38,437 bases of DNA from JBBQYA01 sp038209155 (lineage in GTDB: Bacteria > Bacteroidota > Bacteroidia > Sphingobacteriales > Sphingobacteriaceae). The DNA is taken from NCBI GenBank assembly GCA_038209155.1, contig JBBQYA010000017.1:1-38437 (forward strand), in the 5' to 3' direction. Made by a program: the position numbers and the translations under genes. Below are positions 17,711-25,908 of this stretch, in pieces. The first letter of the stretch is position 1; each line of letters begins with the position of its first letter. The notes under the pieces were generated by a model that saw only the letters and a list, made by a program, of their open reading frames with translations, had not been told where the DNA came from and made no database searches.

Positions 17711-19201
17711 ATGAAAAACTTTAAATTAAAAATCATCATATCTGTTTATGTCAGTTTAATATTTTTAGCATTATATAATTCATTTAATTCTTATTATAGT
17801 CATATTCGACAAGAAAAAGATGCTGTTTTCTCTAAATTGTCCACAATTTCTAATATAATAGGTAGTGAAATAGACGGAGATTTACATGAGAAATTAATAA
17901 AGGAGCATTTGAGAAAAGATGATATCAAGAAGAATTCCGAATCAATCGAGTATAAAAAAATTCATCAAATCTTATTAAGGATAAAAAAATCTTCAGGCAT
18001 TAGTTCTCCGATTTATACTTTATTTCCTTCAAATAATTATAATCAATTTTATTTTGGAGTTACTTCCAGTGTCAATCCTTATTTTCGACATATGTATAAT
18101 ACTCCACCCAAGGATCTTACTAAAAATTACAAAATTGGAGGTTTGATAGATGAATATAAAGATGAAAATGGTATTTGGCTTTCTTCCTTTTCTCCAATTA
18201 AAAATAGTAACAATGAGGTTGTAGCTGTGGTTGAAATTGATGTGAATTTCTCAGAATTTATTTCCAAAGTAAACAATGAATTAATTGAAACATTATTATT
18301 TATTTTATTTATTTATTCTATTATTGGTTTTTTACTTTATTTATTTTTGAAGGAAATCTTAACCATAGAAGAAAAATATATTGATTCACAAAAGAAATAT
18401 AATTCAGAATTAGAAAATCAAGTTTCTAATAGAACAAAAGAATTGAGTAAAATGAATAAAAAATTATTAGCTGTAAATAAGGAATTAGAATCTTTTTTCT
18501 ACAGCACCTCTCATGACATTCGTGGCCCATTATGCAGAATTTTAGGTTTAGCTACTATTGCAAAATTAGAAGAAGATAATAAAGATTTTTTAGAACTAAT
18601 AGAAATTGAATCTTTGAAAATGGATGCTATTTTAAAGAAAATGATTTTGGTAAATAATATTCGAACCAAAGATTTAGATATAACTGAAGTTTCTATTTAT
18701 AATTCCTTATCCATTTCATTAGTAAAATTAAAGGAAAAATATATTTCTCATAAAGCTGATGTTTTAATTAAAACGGAAACACAATCATTAAAAACTTTCC
18801 ATTCAGACTCTGAAATAATTGAAACAATTATCTATCATCTTTTAGATAACGCATTCAAATTTTCTGATAAAAATGAACCAGAAATAAATGTCATTTCATC
18901 TATAGATCCAAATGGAATTTTGAGTTTAACTATTAGTAACAATGGTATAAAGATTTCAGAAGATGATTTGAAACATGCTTTTGAATTATTTAAAATAGCT
19001 AATCAAAATGAAGATGGTGATGGTTTAAGATTGGGATTATATACAATTAAAACTGCAATAGATAAATTAAACGGAATAGTAGAGATAAGTGTTAATGATG
19101 ATAAAACTGAAATTAGACTGTTAATTCCTGATAATAAATTAGAAGATGATATTAAAGAATTAATTGAATTTAAAAAAACTTTAACTGAGAGAGATAAATA
19201 A
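17711..19201 (+). CDS. Membrane sensor histidine kinase
   Basis: Residues 3-24 form a first membrane helix and about 191-217 a second, enclosing a periplasmic sensor region of Cache-like type (SGISSPIYTLF, then GGLIDEYKDENGIWLSSFSPI). A coiled coil follows (EEKYIDSQKKYNSELENQVS), then the dimerisation domain with the phospho-acceptor His268 in SHDIRGP, and the ATPase domain with N-box HLLDNAFKFS (about 375). The G1 box reads SNNGIKI (409-415) instead of the usual DxGxGI, and the G2 region reads DGDGLRLGLY. Asn in place of the Asp is known in some active kinases, so activity cannot be excluded. No response regulator gene is adjacent; it is an orphan. The signal is unknown. Confidence 0.9.
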   Translation: MKNFKLKIIISVYVSLIFLALYNSFNSYYSHIRQEKDAVFSKLSTISNIIGSEIDGDLHEKLIKEHLRKDDIKKNSESIEYKKIHQILLRIKKSSGISSPIYTLFPSNNYNQFYFGVTSSVNPYFRHMYNTPPKDLTKNYKIGGLIDEYKDENGIWLSSFSPIKNSNNEVVAVVEIDVNFSEFISKVNNELIETLLFILFIYSIIGFLLYLFLKEILTIEEKYIDSQKKYNSELENQVSNRTKELSKMNKKLLAVNKELESFFYSTSHDIRGPLCRILGLATIAKLEEDNKDFLELIEIESLKMDAILKKMILVNNIRTKDLDITEVSIYNSLSISLVKLKEKYISHKADVLIKTETQSLKTFHSDSEIIETIIYHLLDNAFKFSDKNEPEINVISSIDPNGILSLTISNNGIKISEDDLKHAFELFKIANQNEDGDGLRLGLYTIKTAIDKLNGIVEISVNDDKTEIRLLIPDNKLEDDIKELIEFKKTLTERDK

Positions 19202-19207
19202 ATATAG

Positions 19208-19630
19208 TTAATCCATTGAAGTCGAAAAAACCAAACTTTTTTCGTTGAAATTAATTACTGCTCCATATTTTAATAAAATATCACAGCCCAAAACACCAGC
19301 CACTTCCTCAAAACCTAAACCTCTATAAACGCTATTTACATTTTCCAAATCTAAAATCACTGTTTCATAATCATTTAGGTTTAAATTTCCAATACTCAAA
19401 ATCGGAAGTAGTGCCAAATGAGAAACCATAGAATTTGTTCCCAGACCAGATGAAACCTGGTTTGAGAGTGTAATTTCAATGTTAGGAAGTAATAATGAAA
19501 TACTATTTTTATCGAATACAGTTCTTGAAGCTCCAGTATCTACAATCATTTTTATTTGATATTCACCAAGAACTGCAGTCACTTTAAGATGAAAATTATT
19601 ATCATCATCCAAAGAAAAAATTTCAAGCAT
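19208..19630 (-). CDS. Retropepsin-like aspartic protease
   Basis: The product of 140 residues carries the single-copy active site VDTGAS (Asp31-Ser35) after a first strand, and a later GVLGCDILLKYGAVINF segment, which forms the second psi-loop of clan AA proteases. Such proteins act as dimers, with one catalytic Asp from each subunit. There is no signal peptide or membrane helix, so it is probably cytoplasmic. Bacterial members are poorly characterised and no substrate can be named. The gene starts 21 nt after the end of mdh on the same strand and is probably co-transcribed with it. Confidence 0.8.
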   Translation of the reverse strand: MLEIFSLDDDNNFHLKVTAVLGEYQIKMIVDTGASRTVFDKNSISLLLPNIEITLSNQVSSGLGTNSMVSHLALLPILSIGNLNLNDYETVILDLENVNSVYRGLGFEEVAGVLGCDILLKYGAVINFNEKSLVFSTSMD

Positions 19631-19651
19631 AATAAAATTGAAAGGGAAAAT

Positions 19652-20590
19652 CTATCCTCTATTTTCCATAGTGTCCAACACATTCATCACCTCTTTTACA
19701 GATTTTGCAGAATCGGATAATAATTGTTTTTCAGCAGTGTTTAAATCTAATTCTATGATTTGTTCAATTCCATTTTTACCCAATTTAACTGGAACACCTA
19801 AATAAATATCTTTAAAGCCATATTCTCCGTTCAACCAAGCACATACCGGGAAAATTCTTTTTTGATCCCTTACAATTGCTTCCACCATTTGTGCAGCTGC
19901 CGCACCTGGTGCATACCAAGCAGATGTTCCCATTAAATTAACCAATTCGCCGCCACCAGATTTGGTTCTGCTTACAATTGCTTCTAATTTTTCTGCTGAT
20001 ATTAATTCAGTAACTGGAATTCCACCAACTGTTGTATATCTTGGAAGTGGAACCATCGTATCACCATGGCCTCCCATCAAAACTGCTTGAATATCCTTTG
20101 GAGAACAGTCTAAAGCTTCCGCTAAAAAGGCTCTATATCTGGCAGTATCTAAAATTCCAGCCATTCCAAATACTTTTTTAGAATCTACTTTAGCAGTTAA
20201 ATATGCACAATAAGTCATTACATCCAAAGGATTTGAAACCACAATAATGATTGCATTTGGCGAAAACTGAATTACTTGTTCTGTTACCGATTTCACAATT
20301 CCAGCATTGGTCGCAATTAAATCATCTCGGCTCATTCCCGGTTTTCTTGGCAATCCTGATGTTATTACAACCACCTCAGAACCAGCAGTTTTACTATAAT
20401 CATTTGTAGAACCTATCATTCGAGTATCGTACATATTAATCGGAGCGGTTTGCCACATATCCAACGACTTGCCTTCCGCAATTCCTTCTTTTATGTCCAA
20501 CAAAACCACTTCATTTGCCAGCTCTTTGTGAGCAATAACATTTGCACAAGTTGAGCCTACATTTCCAGCTCCTACAACAGTAATTTTCAT
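19652..20590 (-). CDS. mdh: Malate dehydrogenase (LDH-like type)
   Basis: The enzyme oxidises malate to oxaloacetate with NAD in the TCA cycle. The dinucleotide site GAGNVGSTCAN begins at residue 7, and an acidic residue at the end of the second strand (LLDI) favours NAD. RKPGMSRDDL holds the arginines that select malate over lactate, and GGHGDTMVPLPRYTTV holds the catalytic histidine. At 312 residues it fits the LDH-like MDH group. The gene is divergent from the RmlD-like gene and is followed by the retropepsin gene. Confidence 0.95.
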   Translation of the reverse strand: MKITVVGAGNVGSTCANVIAHKELANEVVLLDIKEGIAEGKSLDMWQTAPINMYDTRMIGSTNDYSKTAGSEVVVITSGLPRKPGMSRDDLIATNAGIVKSVTEQVIQFSPNAIIIVVSNPLDVMTYCAYLTAKVDSKKVFGMAGILDTARYRAFLAEALDCSPKDIQAVLMGGHGDTMVPLPRYTTVGGIPVTELISAEKLEAIVSRTKSGGGELVNLMGTSAWYAPGAAAAQMVEAIVRDQKRIFPVCAWLNGEYGFKDIYLGVPVKLGKNGIEQIIELDLNTAEKQLLSDSAKSVKEVMNVLDTMENRG

Positions 20591-20855
20591 TTTTTTAGGG
20601 TTAAATTCGTTCTACTAAGGCTACGAAGATAAAAATAAACCCATTCAGCGGATTATTAATATTTATTTTTTTTTGAATAAGTTTTTTTTACGCAAATGTG
20701 GAAATTGAAATGTAAAATCTTCAAAGCTTCTTTAAATTTTATACAAAGATTTATAGAGGGTTATCCATAAATATCGTTAATTTTTTATTTGTGGATTTAT
20801 GTTAAAAAAAACTTTTTTATTCACATTTCAGAAATAACTCCTATTCTAAAATTTG
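20591..20855. other. Divergent intergenic region between mdh and the RmlD-like gene
   Basis: About 265 bp of very AT-rich sequence. On the minus strand TATCTTCG (20631-20624) is a one-mismatch -7 box for mdh. Two DnaA-box-like 9-mers occur (TTATCCATA at 20761 and TTTGTGGAT at 20788), too few to call an origin. I see no gene. Confidence 0.4.
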
Positions 20856-20863
20856 TATTTTCG
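20856..20863 (+). promoter_or_regulatory. -7 box TATTTTCG of the RmlD-like gene
   Basis: A one-mismatch copy of TAnnTTTG that ends 4 nt before the ATG at 20868. Its position argues against the in-frame TTG at 20853, which lies just upstream of the box. Confidence 0.5.
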
Positions 20864-20867
20864 CAGC

Positions 20868-21785
20868 ATGAAAACCATTCTTGTAACAGGATCTAACGGA
20901 TTGCTTGGACAAAAATTAACTGATAAACTATATAATCATCCAGAATTAAGATTATTTGCTACTTCCAAAGGAGAAAATAGACATCCTAAAAATGGCGAAT
21001 TTGAGTATCATTCTTTAGACATAACTAATGAAGAGGATGTGAAGGAAGTTTTTAAATCCTTAAAACCTGACATAGTTATTCATACTGCCGCCATGACTAA
21101 TGTGGATTTATGTGAAAAAGAACAAGAAATGTGTCAAAAATTAAATGTTGAGGCTGTTCAGTTTATCGTAAATTCTTGTAAGGAAAATAATTGCTACTTA
21201 GTTCATCTTTCTACCGATTTTATTTTTGATGGCGAAAAAGAAATGTACAACGAAACAGATTTACCCAATCCATTGTCTTTATATGGAAGGAGTAAATTAG
21301 ATGCAGAAAATTTAATCGTTCATTCAGAAATTCAATATTCTATTTTAAGAACCATCGTAGTTTATGGCGTTACAGCAGAAATGAGCCGATCAAATATTGT
21401 TCTTTGGGCAAAAAGTGCTTTAGAAAAAGGAGATTCAATTAATGTGGTAGATGATCAATTCCGATCTCCAACATTAGCAGAAGATTTAGCAGATGCGTGT
21501 ATTTTAGCAGCTGAACAAAAACCTTTTGGTATTTATAATGCTTCTGGTAAAGATTATATGAGCATTTTTGAAATGGTAGAGAGAATTGCAGATTTTTTTC
21601 ATTTAAACAAAGCACTAATAAATAAAACCAATTCAACACATCTGAACCAAGCAGCAAAAAGACCACCGAGAACAGGTTTTGTTTTAGATAAAATAAGAAA
21701 TAAAATAGGATATAATCCACACAGCTTTGAAGAGGGATTAAAAATAGTATCAGAGCAATTAATTAAAAGAAATTCAGTATTATAA
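20868..21785 (+). CDS. RmlD-like NAD(P)-dependent sugar nucleotide reductase
   Basis: This is a short-chain dehydrogenase of the extended type: the Rossmann motif VTGSNGLLGQ begins at residue 6, HTAAMTNVDLCE follows, and the catalytic set LSTDFIFDG and YGRSKLDAE is complete. It resembles dTDP-4-dehydrorhamnose reductase (RmlD), but no other rhamnose genes are nearby, so the substrate is uncertain. I choose the ATG at 20868, giving 305 residues (MKTILVTG), rather than an in-frame TTG at 20853, because a -7 box lies between them. The peroxiredoxin gene starts 22 nt downstream. Confidence 0.88.
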   Translation: MKTILVTGSNGLLGQKLTDKLYNHPELRLFATSKGENRHPKNGEFEYHSLDITNEEDVKEVFKSLKPDIVIHTAAMTNVDLCEKEQEMCQKLNVEAVQFIVNSCKENNCYLVHLSTDFIFDGEKEMYNETDLPNPLSLYGRSKLDAENLIVHSEIQYSILRTIVVYGVTAEMSRSNIVLWAKSALEKGDSINVVDDQFRSPTLAEDLADACILAAEQKPFGIYNASGKDYMSIFEMVERIADFFHLNKALINKTNSTHLNQAAKRPPRTGFVLDKIRNKIGYNPHSFEEGLKIVSEQLIKRNSVL

Positions 21786-21806
21786 AAAACCAAACACTAT
21801 AAATAA

Positions 21807-22271
21807 ATGACTTTACAAATTGGGAGCAAAGCTCCATCCTTTACCTTATTCAATTCCGAATTTAAAGAAGTATCTCTATCAGATTTCGCAGGAAAGAAAG
21901 TGGTTCTCCACTTTTTTTATATGGCTTTTACAGATGTATGTACCAATCAAATATGTACTTTGAGAGATAATTTTGATTTTTATGAAAGTCAAGATGCTCA
22001 AGTAATAGCTATCTCCGTAGATTCTGTTTACACATTAGCGAAATTTAAAGAAGAAAATAAGTGCAATTTTCCATTCTTATCCGATTTTAATAAAGAAGTT
22101 TCTACTGCTTATGGGGCTATTTATGAACTGTTTGGGTATAATATGAAAGGAGTTTCCATGCGATCTGCTTTCGTAATTGATGAAAAAGGAATTATCCAAT
22201 ATGCAGAAGTGTTAGAATATCCAAGTGAATTACCTAATTTCGAGGCAATTAATCAATTATTAAAAAACTAA
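21807..22271 (+). CDS. Peroxiredoxin (AhpC/TSA family) with altered active-site motif
   Basis: The 154-residue product has the thioredoxin-fold peroxiredoxin layout: IGSKAPSFTLFNSE, then the active-site region FYMAFTDVCTNQICTLRD, VIAISVDS and a later Arg in MRSAFVID. The motif PxxxTxxC normally supplies the peroxidatic cysteine. Here Thr42 and Cys45 are present, but the position of the proline is Tyr38. A second cysteine (Cys49) lies four residues on. Length and pattern are closest to AhpE-like or BCP-like members. It reduces peroxides if active. It lies in a run between the RmlD-like gene and floA, ending 4 nt before floA. Confidence 0.88.
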   Translation: MTLQIGSKAPSFTLFNSEFKEVSLSDFAGKKVVLHFFYMAFTDVCTNQICTLRDNFDFYESQDAQVIAISVDSVYTLAKFKEENKCNFPFLSDFNKEVSTAYGAIYELFGYNMKGVSMRSAFVIDEKGIIQYAEVLEYPSELPNFEAINQLLKN

Positions 22272-22275
22272 AAAT

Positions 22276-23250
22276 ATGGATCCAATTATTATTATTCTGT
22301 TTATCGTTGGTGCCATCGTTGGGATCGCATTATTTTTATACATATTTCCAATTAATTTGTGGTTTACTACCCAACTATCTGGAGTAAATATTGGTTTGTT
22401 AAATCTAGTATTGATGCGATTAAGAAAAGTACCACCATCTTTGGTCGCAAATGGAATGATTATTTCTACAAAAGCAGGTTTAAACATTACTTCAAATGAA
22501 ATTGAAACCCATTATCTTGCTGGTGGTAATGTCAATAAAGTGATTAAAGCACTTATTTCGGCAGATAAAGCAAATATTCCGTTGACTTTCAAACTAGCCA
22601 CTGCAATAGATTTAGCAGGAAGAGATGTGTTTGAAGCAGTTCAATTATCAGTAAATCCTAGAGTAATTAATACTCCGCCAGTAGCTGCGGTTGCAAAAGA
22701 TGGTATTCAATTAGTTGCTAAAGCAAGAGTTACAGTTCGAGCCAATATCAACCAATTGGTTGGTGGAGCTGGAGAAGAAACAATTTTAGCAAGAGTAGGA
22801 GAGGGAATTGTTACCACAATTGGTTCTTCGGTTTCGCATAAAGAAGTACTAGAAAATCCAGATAAAATATCTAAAGTAGTACTTTCCAAAGGATTAGATT
22901 CTGGAACTGCTTTTGAAATTTTGTCAATTGATATTGCAGATATTGATATCGGCGAAAACATTGGCGCAAAACTACAAGGCGATCAAGCAGAAGCAGATTT
23001 GAAAGTAGCTAATGCAAGAGCAGAAGAAAGAAGAGCAATGGCAGTAGCTTATGAACAAGAAATGAAAGCAAAAGCTCAAGAGGCTAGAGCAGAAGTTATC
23101 ATGGCAGAAAAAGAAATTCCAATGGCTATTGCAGATGCATTCAGAAGTGGAAACCTTGGAATTATGGATTATTATAAAATGCAAAATATTCAAGCCGACA
23201 CAGATATGCGTGAATCTATTAGTAAAAACAATCCGAAAGGAAAAAAGTAA
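22276..23250 (+). CDS. floA: Flotillin-like protein FloA
   Basis: One N-terminal membrane helix (about 4-26) anchors the protein. It is followed by the family-specific stretch INLWFTTQLSGVNIGLLNLV, an SPFH domain with TPPVAAVAKDGIQLVAKARVTVRANI, and a long Ala/Glu-rich helix (residues about 235-295) with repeated AEERRAM and KAQEARAEV heptads. FloA proteins assemble into membrane microdomains. Its 324 residues are near the usual length. The start is 4 nt after the peroxiredoxin stop, which implies co-transcription, and a very strong terminator follows. Confidence 0.95.
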   Translation: MDPIIIILFIVGAIVGIALFLYIFPINLWFTTQLSGVNIGLLNLVLMRLRKVPPSLVANGMIISTKAGLNITSNEIETHYLAGGNVNKVIKALISADKANIPLTFKLATAIDLAGRDVFEAVQLSVNPRVINTPPVAAVAKDGIQLVAKARVTVRANINQLVGGAGEETILARVGEGIVTTIGSSVSHKEVLENPDKISKVVLSKGLDSGTAFEILSIDIADIDIGENIGAKLQGDQAEADLKVANARAEERRAMAVAYEQEMKAKAQEARAEVIMAEKEIPMAIADAFRSGNLGIMDYYKMQNIQADTDMRESISKNNPKGKK

Positions 23251-23316
23251 TAGAATCTAGAAATTTGTAATTTTTATCAATCCAAATTTTAGATTGATTT
23301 TAACGTAAATAAGTTT

Positions 23317-23349
23317 ATAGCCCATAGAACATTCTATGGGCTATTTTTA
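23317..23349 (+). terminator. Rho-independent terminator of the floA run
   Basis: A perfect 13-bp stem (ATAGCCCATAGAA with TTCTATGGGCTAT) around a 2-nt gap, followed by TTTTTAT. It lies about 65 nt after the floA stop. Confidence 0.9.
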
Positions 23350-23660
23350 TAATTTTAGTGAAGATTTTAACACAAAATAATTAAGAAATTAAAAGGCTTT
23401 TCTAATTATTTGAAGTACTTTTTTTTTAGATGAAATCATTTAAGTTTTTCTTTTTTCTTTTTCATTTTTAAAAAATTGGTCCTTCGCTATTTAACGAATG
23501 TGATTCTTTGCTTGAGCTATCATTGACTTTTTTTTTAATGAAAATCCACAAAAAAACAAAGGGCAAAAATTGAATACGCTTAGAATTATTTAAAAAACGG
23601 AAATTAAAATCACCGCCTAGAAAATAATCGATCGTTAAATTCAAGTTTTACAACCCAAAA
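23350..23660. other. Non-coding stretch upstream of tRNA-Arg
   Basis: About 310 bp of AT-rich sequence between the floA terminator and the tRNA promoter. I see no frame, repeat or RNA fold that I can name. Confidence 0.45.
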
Positions 23661-23667
23661 GATATTG

Positions 23668-23675
23668 TATCTTTG
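23668..23675 (+). promoter_or_regulatory. Bacteroidota -7 box TATCTTTG upstream of tRNA-Arg
   Basis: An exact TAnnTTTG match 31 nt before the first tRNA base, with a T-rich TTTTAC element about 20 nt further upstream as a possible weak -33 box. Confidence 0.65.
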
Positions 23676-23706
23676 CCCTTCGTAATTTTAAAATTTAAAT
23701 TTAAAA

Positions 23707-23780
23707 GGACTCATAGCTCAATTGGATAGAGCATTTGACTACGAATCAAAAGGTTGGGGGTTCGACTCCCTCTGTGTCCA
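23707..23780 (+). tRNA. tRNA-Arg (ACG)
   Basis: The cloverleaf is complete: acceptor arm GGACTCA/TGTGTCC, D-arm GCTC-loop-GAGC, anticodon stem TTTGA/TCAAA with loop CTACGAA (anticodon ACG at loop positions 3-5), variable AGGTT, and T-arm GGGGG-TTCGACT-CCCTC. Discriminator A is at 23780; the CCA end is not encoded in full. Position 5:68 of the acceptor stem is a T-T mismatch where a T-A pair is expected, and position 37 is A where Bacteroidota tRNA-Arg(ACG) more often has G, from memory. Adenosine 34 would be deaminated to inosine to read CGU, CGC and CGA. Confidence 0.92.
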
Positions 23781-23791
23781 CTATCATATAT

Positions 23792-23823
23792 AGGCCCCGG
23801 TTCATATTCGGGGCTTTATTTTT
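23792..23823 (+). terminator. Terminator after tRNA-Arg
   Basis: GGCCCCG and CGGGGCTT pair around a 9-nt loop (GTTCATATT), followed by TATTTTTT. It separates the tRNA from adk 20 nt further on, so adk depends on readthrough or on a promoter overlapping this hairpin. Confidence 0.85.
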
Positions 23824-23844
23824 TATCAAACGATTATTTAAGAA

Positions 23845-24423
23845 ATGCTAAATCTTGTATTATTTGGCCCACCAGGCGCAGGAAAGGGAACTCAATCTCA
23901 ACGTTTAATAGACAAATTCAATTTAATTCATTTATCAACCGGAGATATTTTGCGTTCTGAAATTTCTGCAAATACTACCCTTGGATTAGAAGCCAAAAAG
24001 TTGATGGATCAAGGTATTTTAGTGCCTGATGAAGTGGTGATTGGTATGATTAGCAATAAATTGGATGCAAACCCCGAAGCAAATGGTTTTATTTTTGATG
24101 GATTTCCTAGAACTGTTGCTCAAGCAGAAGCATTAGATCTTTTATTAGCATCTAAAGATTCATCCATCACGGGTATGATTGCACTTTCTGTGGAGGACGA
24201 AGAACTAGAAAAAAGATTGTTATTAAGAGGAAAAGATTCTGGTAGGCCAGATGATGCCAATCCAGAAATAATAAAGAAAAGAATAAAAGAATATAATGAT
24301 AAGACTACTCCAGTGGCTATTTATTACAGAGAACACAATAAGTTTTCGGCAATAAATGGAGTAGGTGAAATTGAAGAAATTTTCAGTAACCTGTGTGCTG
24401 AGATTAATTCATATGAAAAATAG
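23845..24423 (+). CDS. adk: Adenylate kinase
   Basis: Adk interconverts ATP and AMP with two ADP. The P-loop GPPGAGKGT is at residues 8-16, then STGDILRSE, the AMP-binding region DGFPRTVAQAE, and RPDDANPEIIKKRIKEY. The LID is the short form without the zinc-binding Cys set, giving 192 residues. obgE follows 15 nt downstream on the same strand; the pair is often adjacent in Bacteroidota. Confidence 0.96.
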   Translation: MLNLVLFGPPGAGKGTQSQRLIDKFNLIHLSTGDILRSEISANTTLGLEAKKLMDQGILVPDEVVIGMISNKLDANPEANGFIFDGFPRTVAQAEALDLLLASKDSSITGMIALSVEDEELEKRLLLRGKDSGRPDDANPEIIKKRIKEYNDKTTPVAIYYREHNKFSAINGVGEIEEIFSNLCAEINSYEK

Positions 24424-24438
24424 ATTTAATTAAGAGAT

Positions 24439-25428
24439 ATGTCGGGTTCCAATTTTGTTGATTATGTAAAGATTTGTTGTCGTTCTGGGAAAGGAGGTGC
24501 TGGATCAACACACTTGCATCGAGATAAAAAAAATCCTTATGGAGGACCAGATGGAGGCGATGGAGGAAGGGGTGGACATATTATTCTTCGTGGAAATAAG
24601 CAATTATGGACTTTGCTCCATCTTAAATACAGAAAGCATGTAATTGCAGATGATGGGCAAAATGGAGGAACTTCACTAAAAACAGGTGCTAGAGGCAAAG
24701 ATGAAATTTTAGAAGTCCCTTTGGGAACCATTGCCAGAGATGCTGAAACAGGAGAATTAGCTTTTGAAATAACTGAGCACGATCAGGAAATTACATTGAC
24801 AGCTGGTGGAAGAGGAGGATTAGGAAATTGGCATTTCAGGACAGCTACCTTACAAACCCCGAGATTTGCTCAACCTGGCGAAACTGGATTAGAAGAGTGG
24901 AAAATTCTAGAACTTAAAATATTAGCTGATGTAGGTCTTGTCGGATTTCCTAATGCTGGAAAATCTACTTTGCTTTCGGTAGTATCTGCGGCTAAACCTG
25001 AGATTGCAGATTATGCCTTTACAACCTTGGTGCCGAATTTAGGAATTGTAGCTTACCGCGATAATAAATCTTTTGTGATGGCAGATATACCTGGAATTAT
25101 AGAAGGAGCTTCGCAAGGAAAAGGGTTGGGAATTAGATTTTTAAGACATATAGAACGCAATGCCGTTTTACTTTTTATGATTCCAGCAGATAGTAAGGAT
25201 ATTAAAAAAGAATACGAAATTTTATTGAATGAATTGGAAAGCTATAATCCAGAATTAATGACGAAACCAAGAATTTTAGCTATTACGAAAAGCGATATGC
25301 TGGATGAAGAATTAGAGGCAGAAATCCAAAAAGAATTGCCGAAAATAAAATCGATTTTCATCTCATCTATATCCGGCAAAGGGATTCTTCAATTGAAAGA
25401 TTTACTTTGGAAAGTAATTAATAATTAA
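24439..25428 (+). CDS. obgE: GTPase Obg/CgtA
   Basis: The N-terminal Obg fold with its glycine-rich loops is clear (DGGDGGRGGHIILRG and TAGGRGGLGNWHF). The G domain follows, with G1 GFPNAGKST at 169-177, G3 DIPGIIEGA, and the TKSD motif for guanine binding. Obg binds the 50S subunit and acts in ribosome assembly and stress control. At 329 residues it lacks the extra C-terminal OCT domain found in some Gram-positive members. It ends just before a convergent minus-strand gene with 9 nt between them. Confidence 0.95.
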   Translation: MSGSNFVDYVKICCRSGKGGAGSTHLHRDKKNPYGGPDGGDGGRGGHIILRGNKQLWTLLHLKYRKHVIADDGQNGGTSLKTGARGKDEILEVPLGTIARDAETGELAFEITEHDQEITLTAGGRGGLGNWHFRTATLQTPRFAQPGETGLEEWKILELKILADVGLVGFPNAGKSTLLSVVSAAKPEIADYAFTTLVPNLGIVAYRDNKSFVMADIPGIIEGASQGKGLGIRFLRHIERNAVLLFMIPADSKDIKKEYEILLNELESYNPELMTKPRILAITKSDMLDEELEAEIQKELPKIKSIFISSISGKGILQLKDLLWKVINN

Positions 25429-25437
25429 CTTGTTTTA

Positions 25438-25908
25438 CTAGTCAAATTTATATTCATCAACAACCTTTTTTTTTCTTTTTGACATAAAATTATTTACAAA
25501 ACTGCCTACTTTATCTACAATTTCATCAGTATTATTTTCTGCTTTGTTCGAGAGGAAATTTACAGCAAAATAAGTTGCGGCAGACTTTATTAAGCTTCCA
25601 TTTCCTCTAAAAATTAATTTATTGGCAAGAAAAGGAATTAAAAAAGAAACACCTGATTTAAGCATTCCAGCTATATCTGTATGGTTGATTTTTGTTTCAG
25701 GGTCATTAGGATCCGCTTTTCCGAATAAGCCTTTTACCTTTTTTATACCAGAACGGGTTTTGTCTATGAAATCAGTAACAGGATCGAATAAATCCTTTAT
25801 TTTTTCAATATCTTTTTGAATAGCTTGTTTCTGAATAAAGTCTAATTGCCTTACTTGAGCAATTTCGGCTTTCAATTCTTTTATATTAGTTATCGTTTTT
25901 GTCGTCAT
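25438..25908 (-). CDS. Unknown protein of the YtxH/holin-like cluster
   Basis: The 156-residue product has a helical N-terminal half rich in Lys, Asp and Ile (residues 1-75), then one hydrophobic stretch SGVSFLIPFLANKLIF (about 86-101), a second weaker one (SAATYFAVNFLSN) and a basic end SKRKKKVVDEYKFD. I do not recognise the family. Its start overlaps the end of the holin-like gene by 23 nt in another frame, so it is surely translated from the same transcript. It is probably a membrane-associated protein acting with its two neighbours. Confidence 0.75.
   Translation of the reverse strand: MTTKTITNIKELKAEIAQVRQLDFIQKQAIQKDIEKIKDLFDPVTDFIDKTRSGIKKVKGLFGKADPNDPETKINHTDIAGMLKSGVSFLIPFLANKLIFRGNGSLIKSAATYFAVNFLSNKAENNTDEIVDKVGSFVNNFMSKRKKKVVDEYKFD

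Noticed and set aside
20761..20796. Replication origin (DnaA-box-like TTATCCATA and TTTGTGGAT in AT-rich DNA)
   Set aside because: Only two imperfect boxes, no further cluster, and no dnaA or dnaN nearby; easily explained by composition.
20853..20867. TTG start for the RmlD-like gene
   Set aside because: The added five residues overlap a likely -7 box, and the ATG at 20868 leads directly into the Rossmann strand.
23754..23960. A 68-codon frame overlapping the tRNA and the adk start
   Set aside because: It begins inside the tRNA, runs through its terminator, and is out of frame with the clear adk gene.
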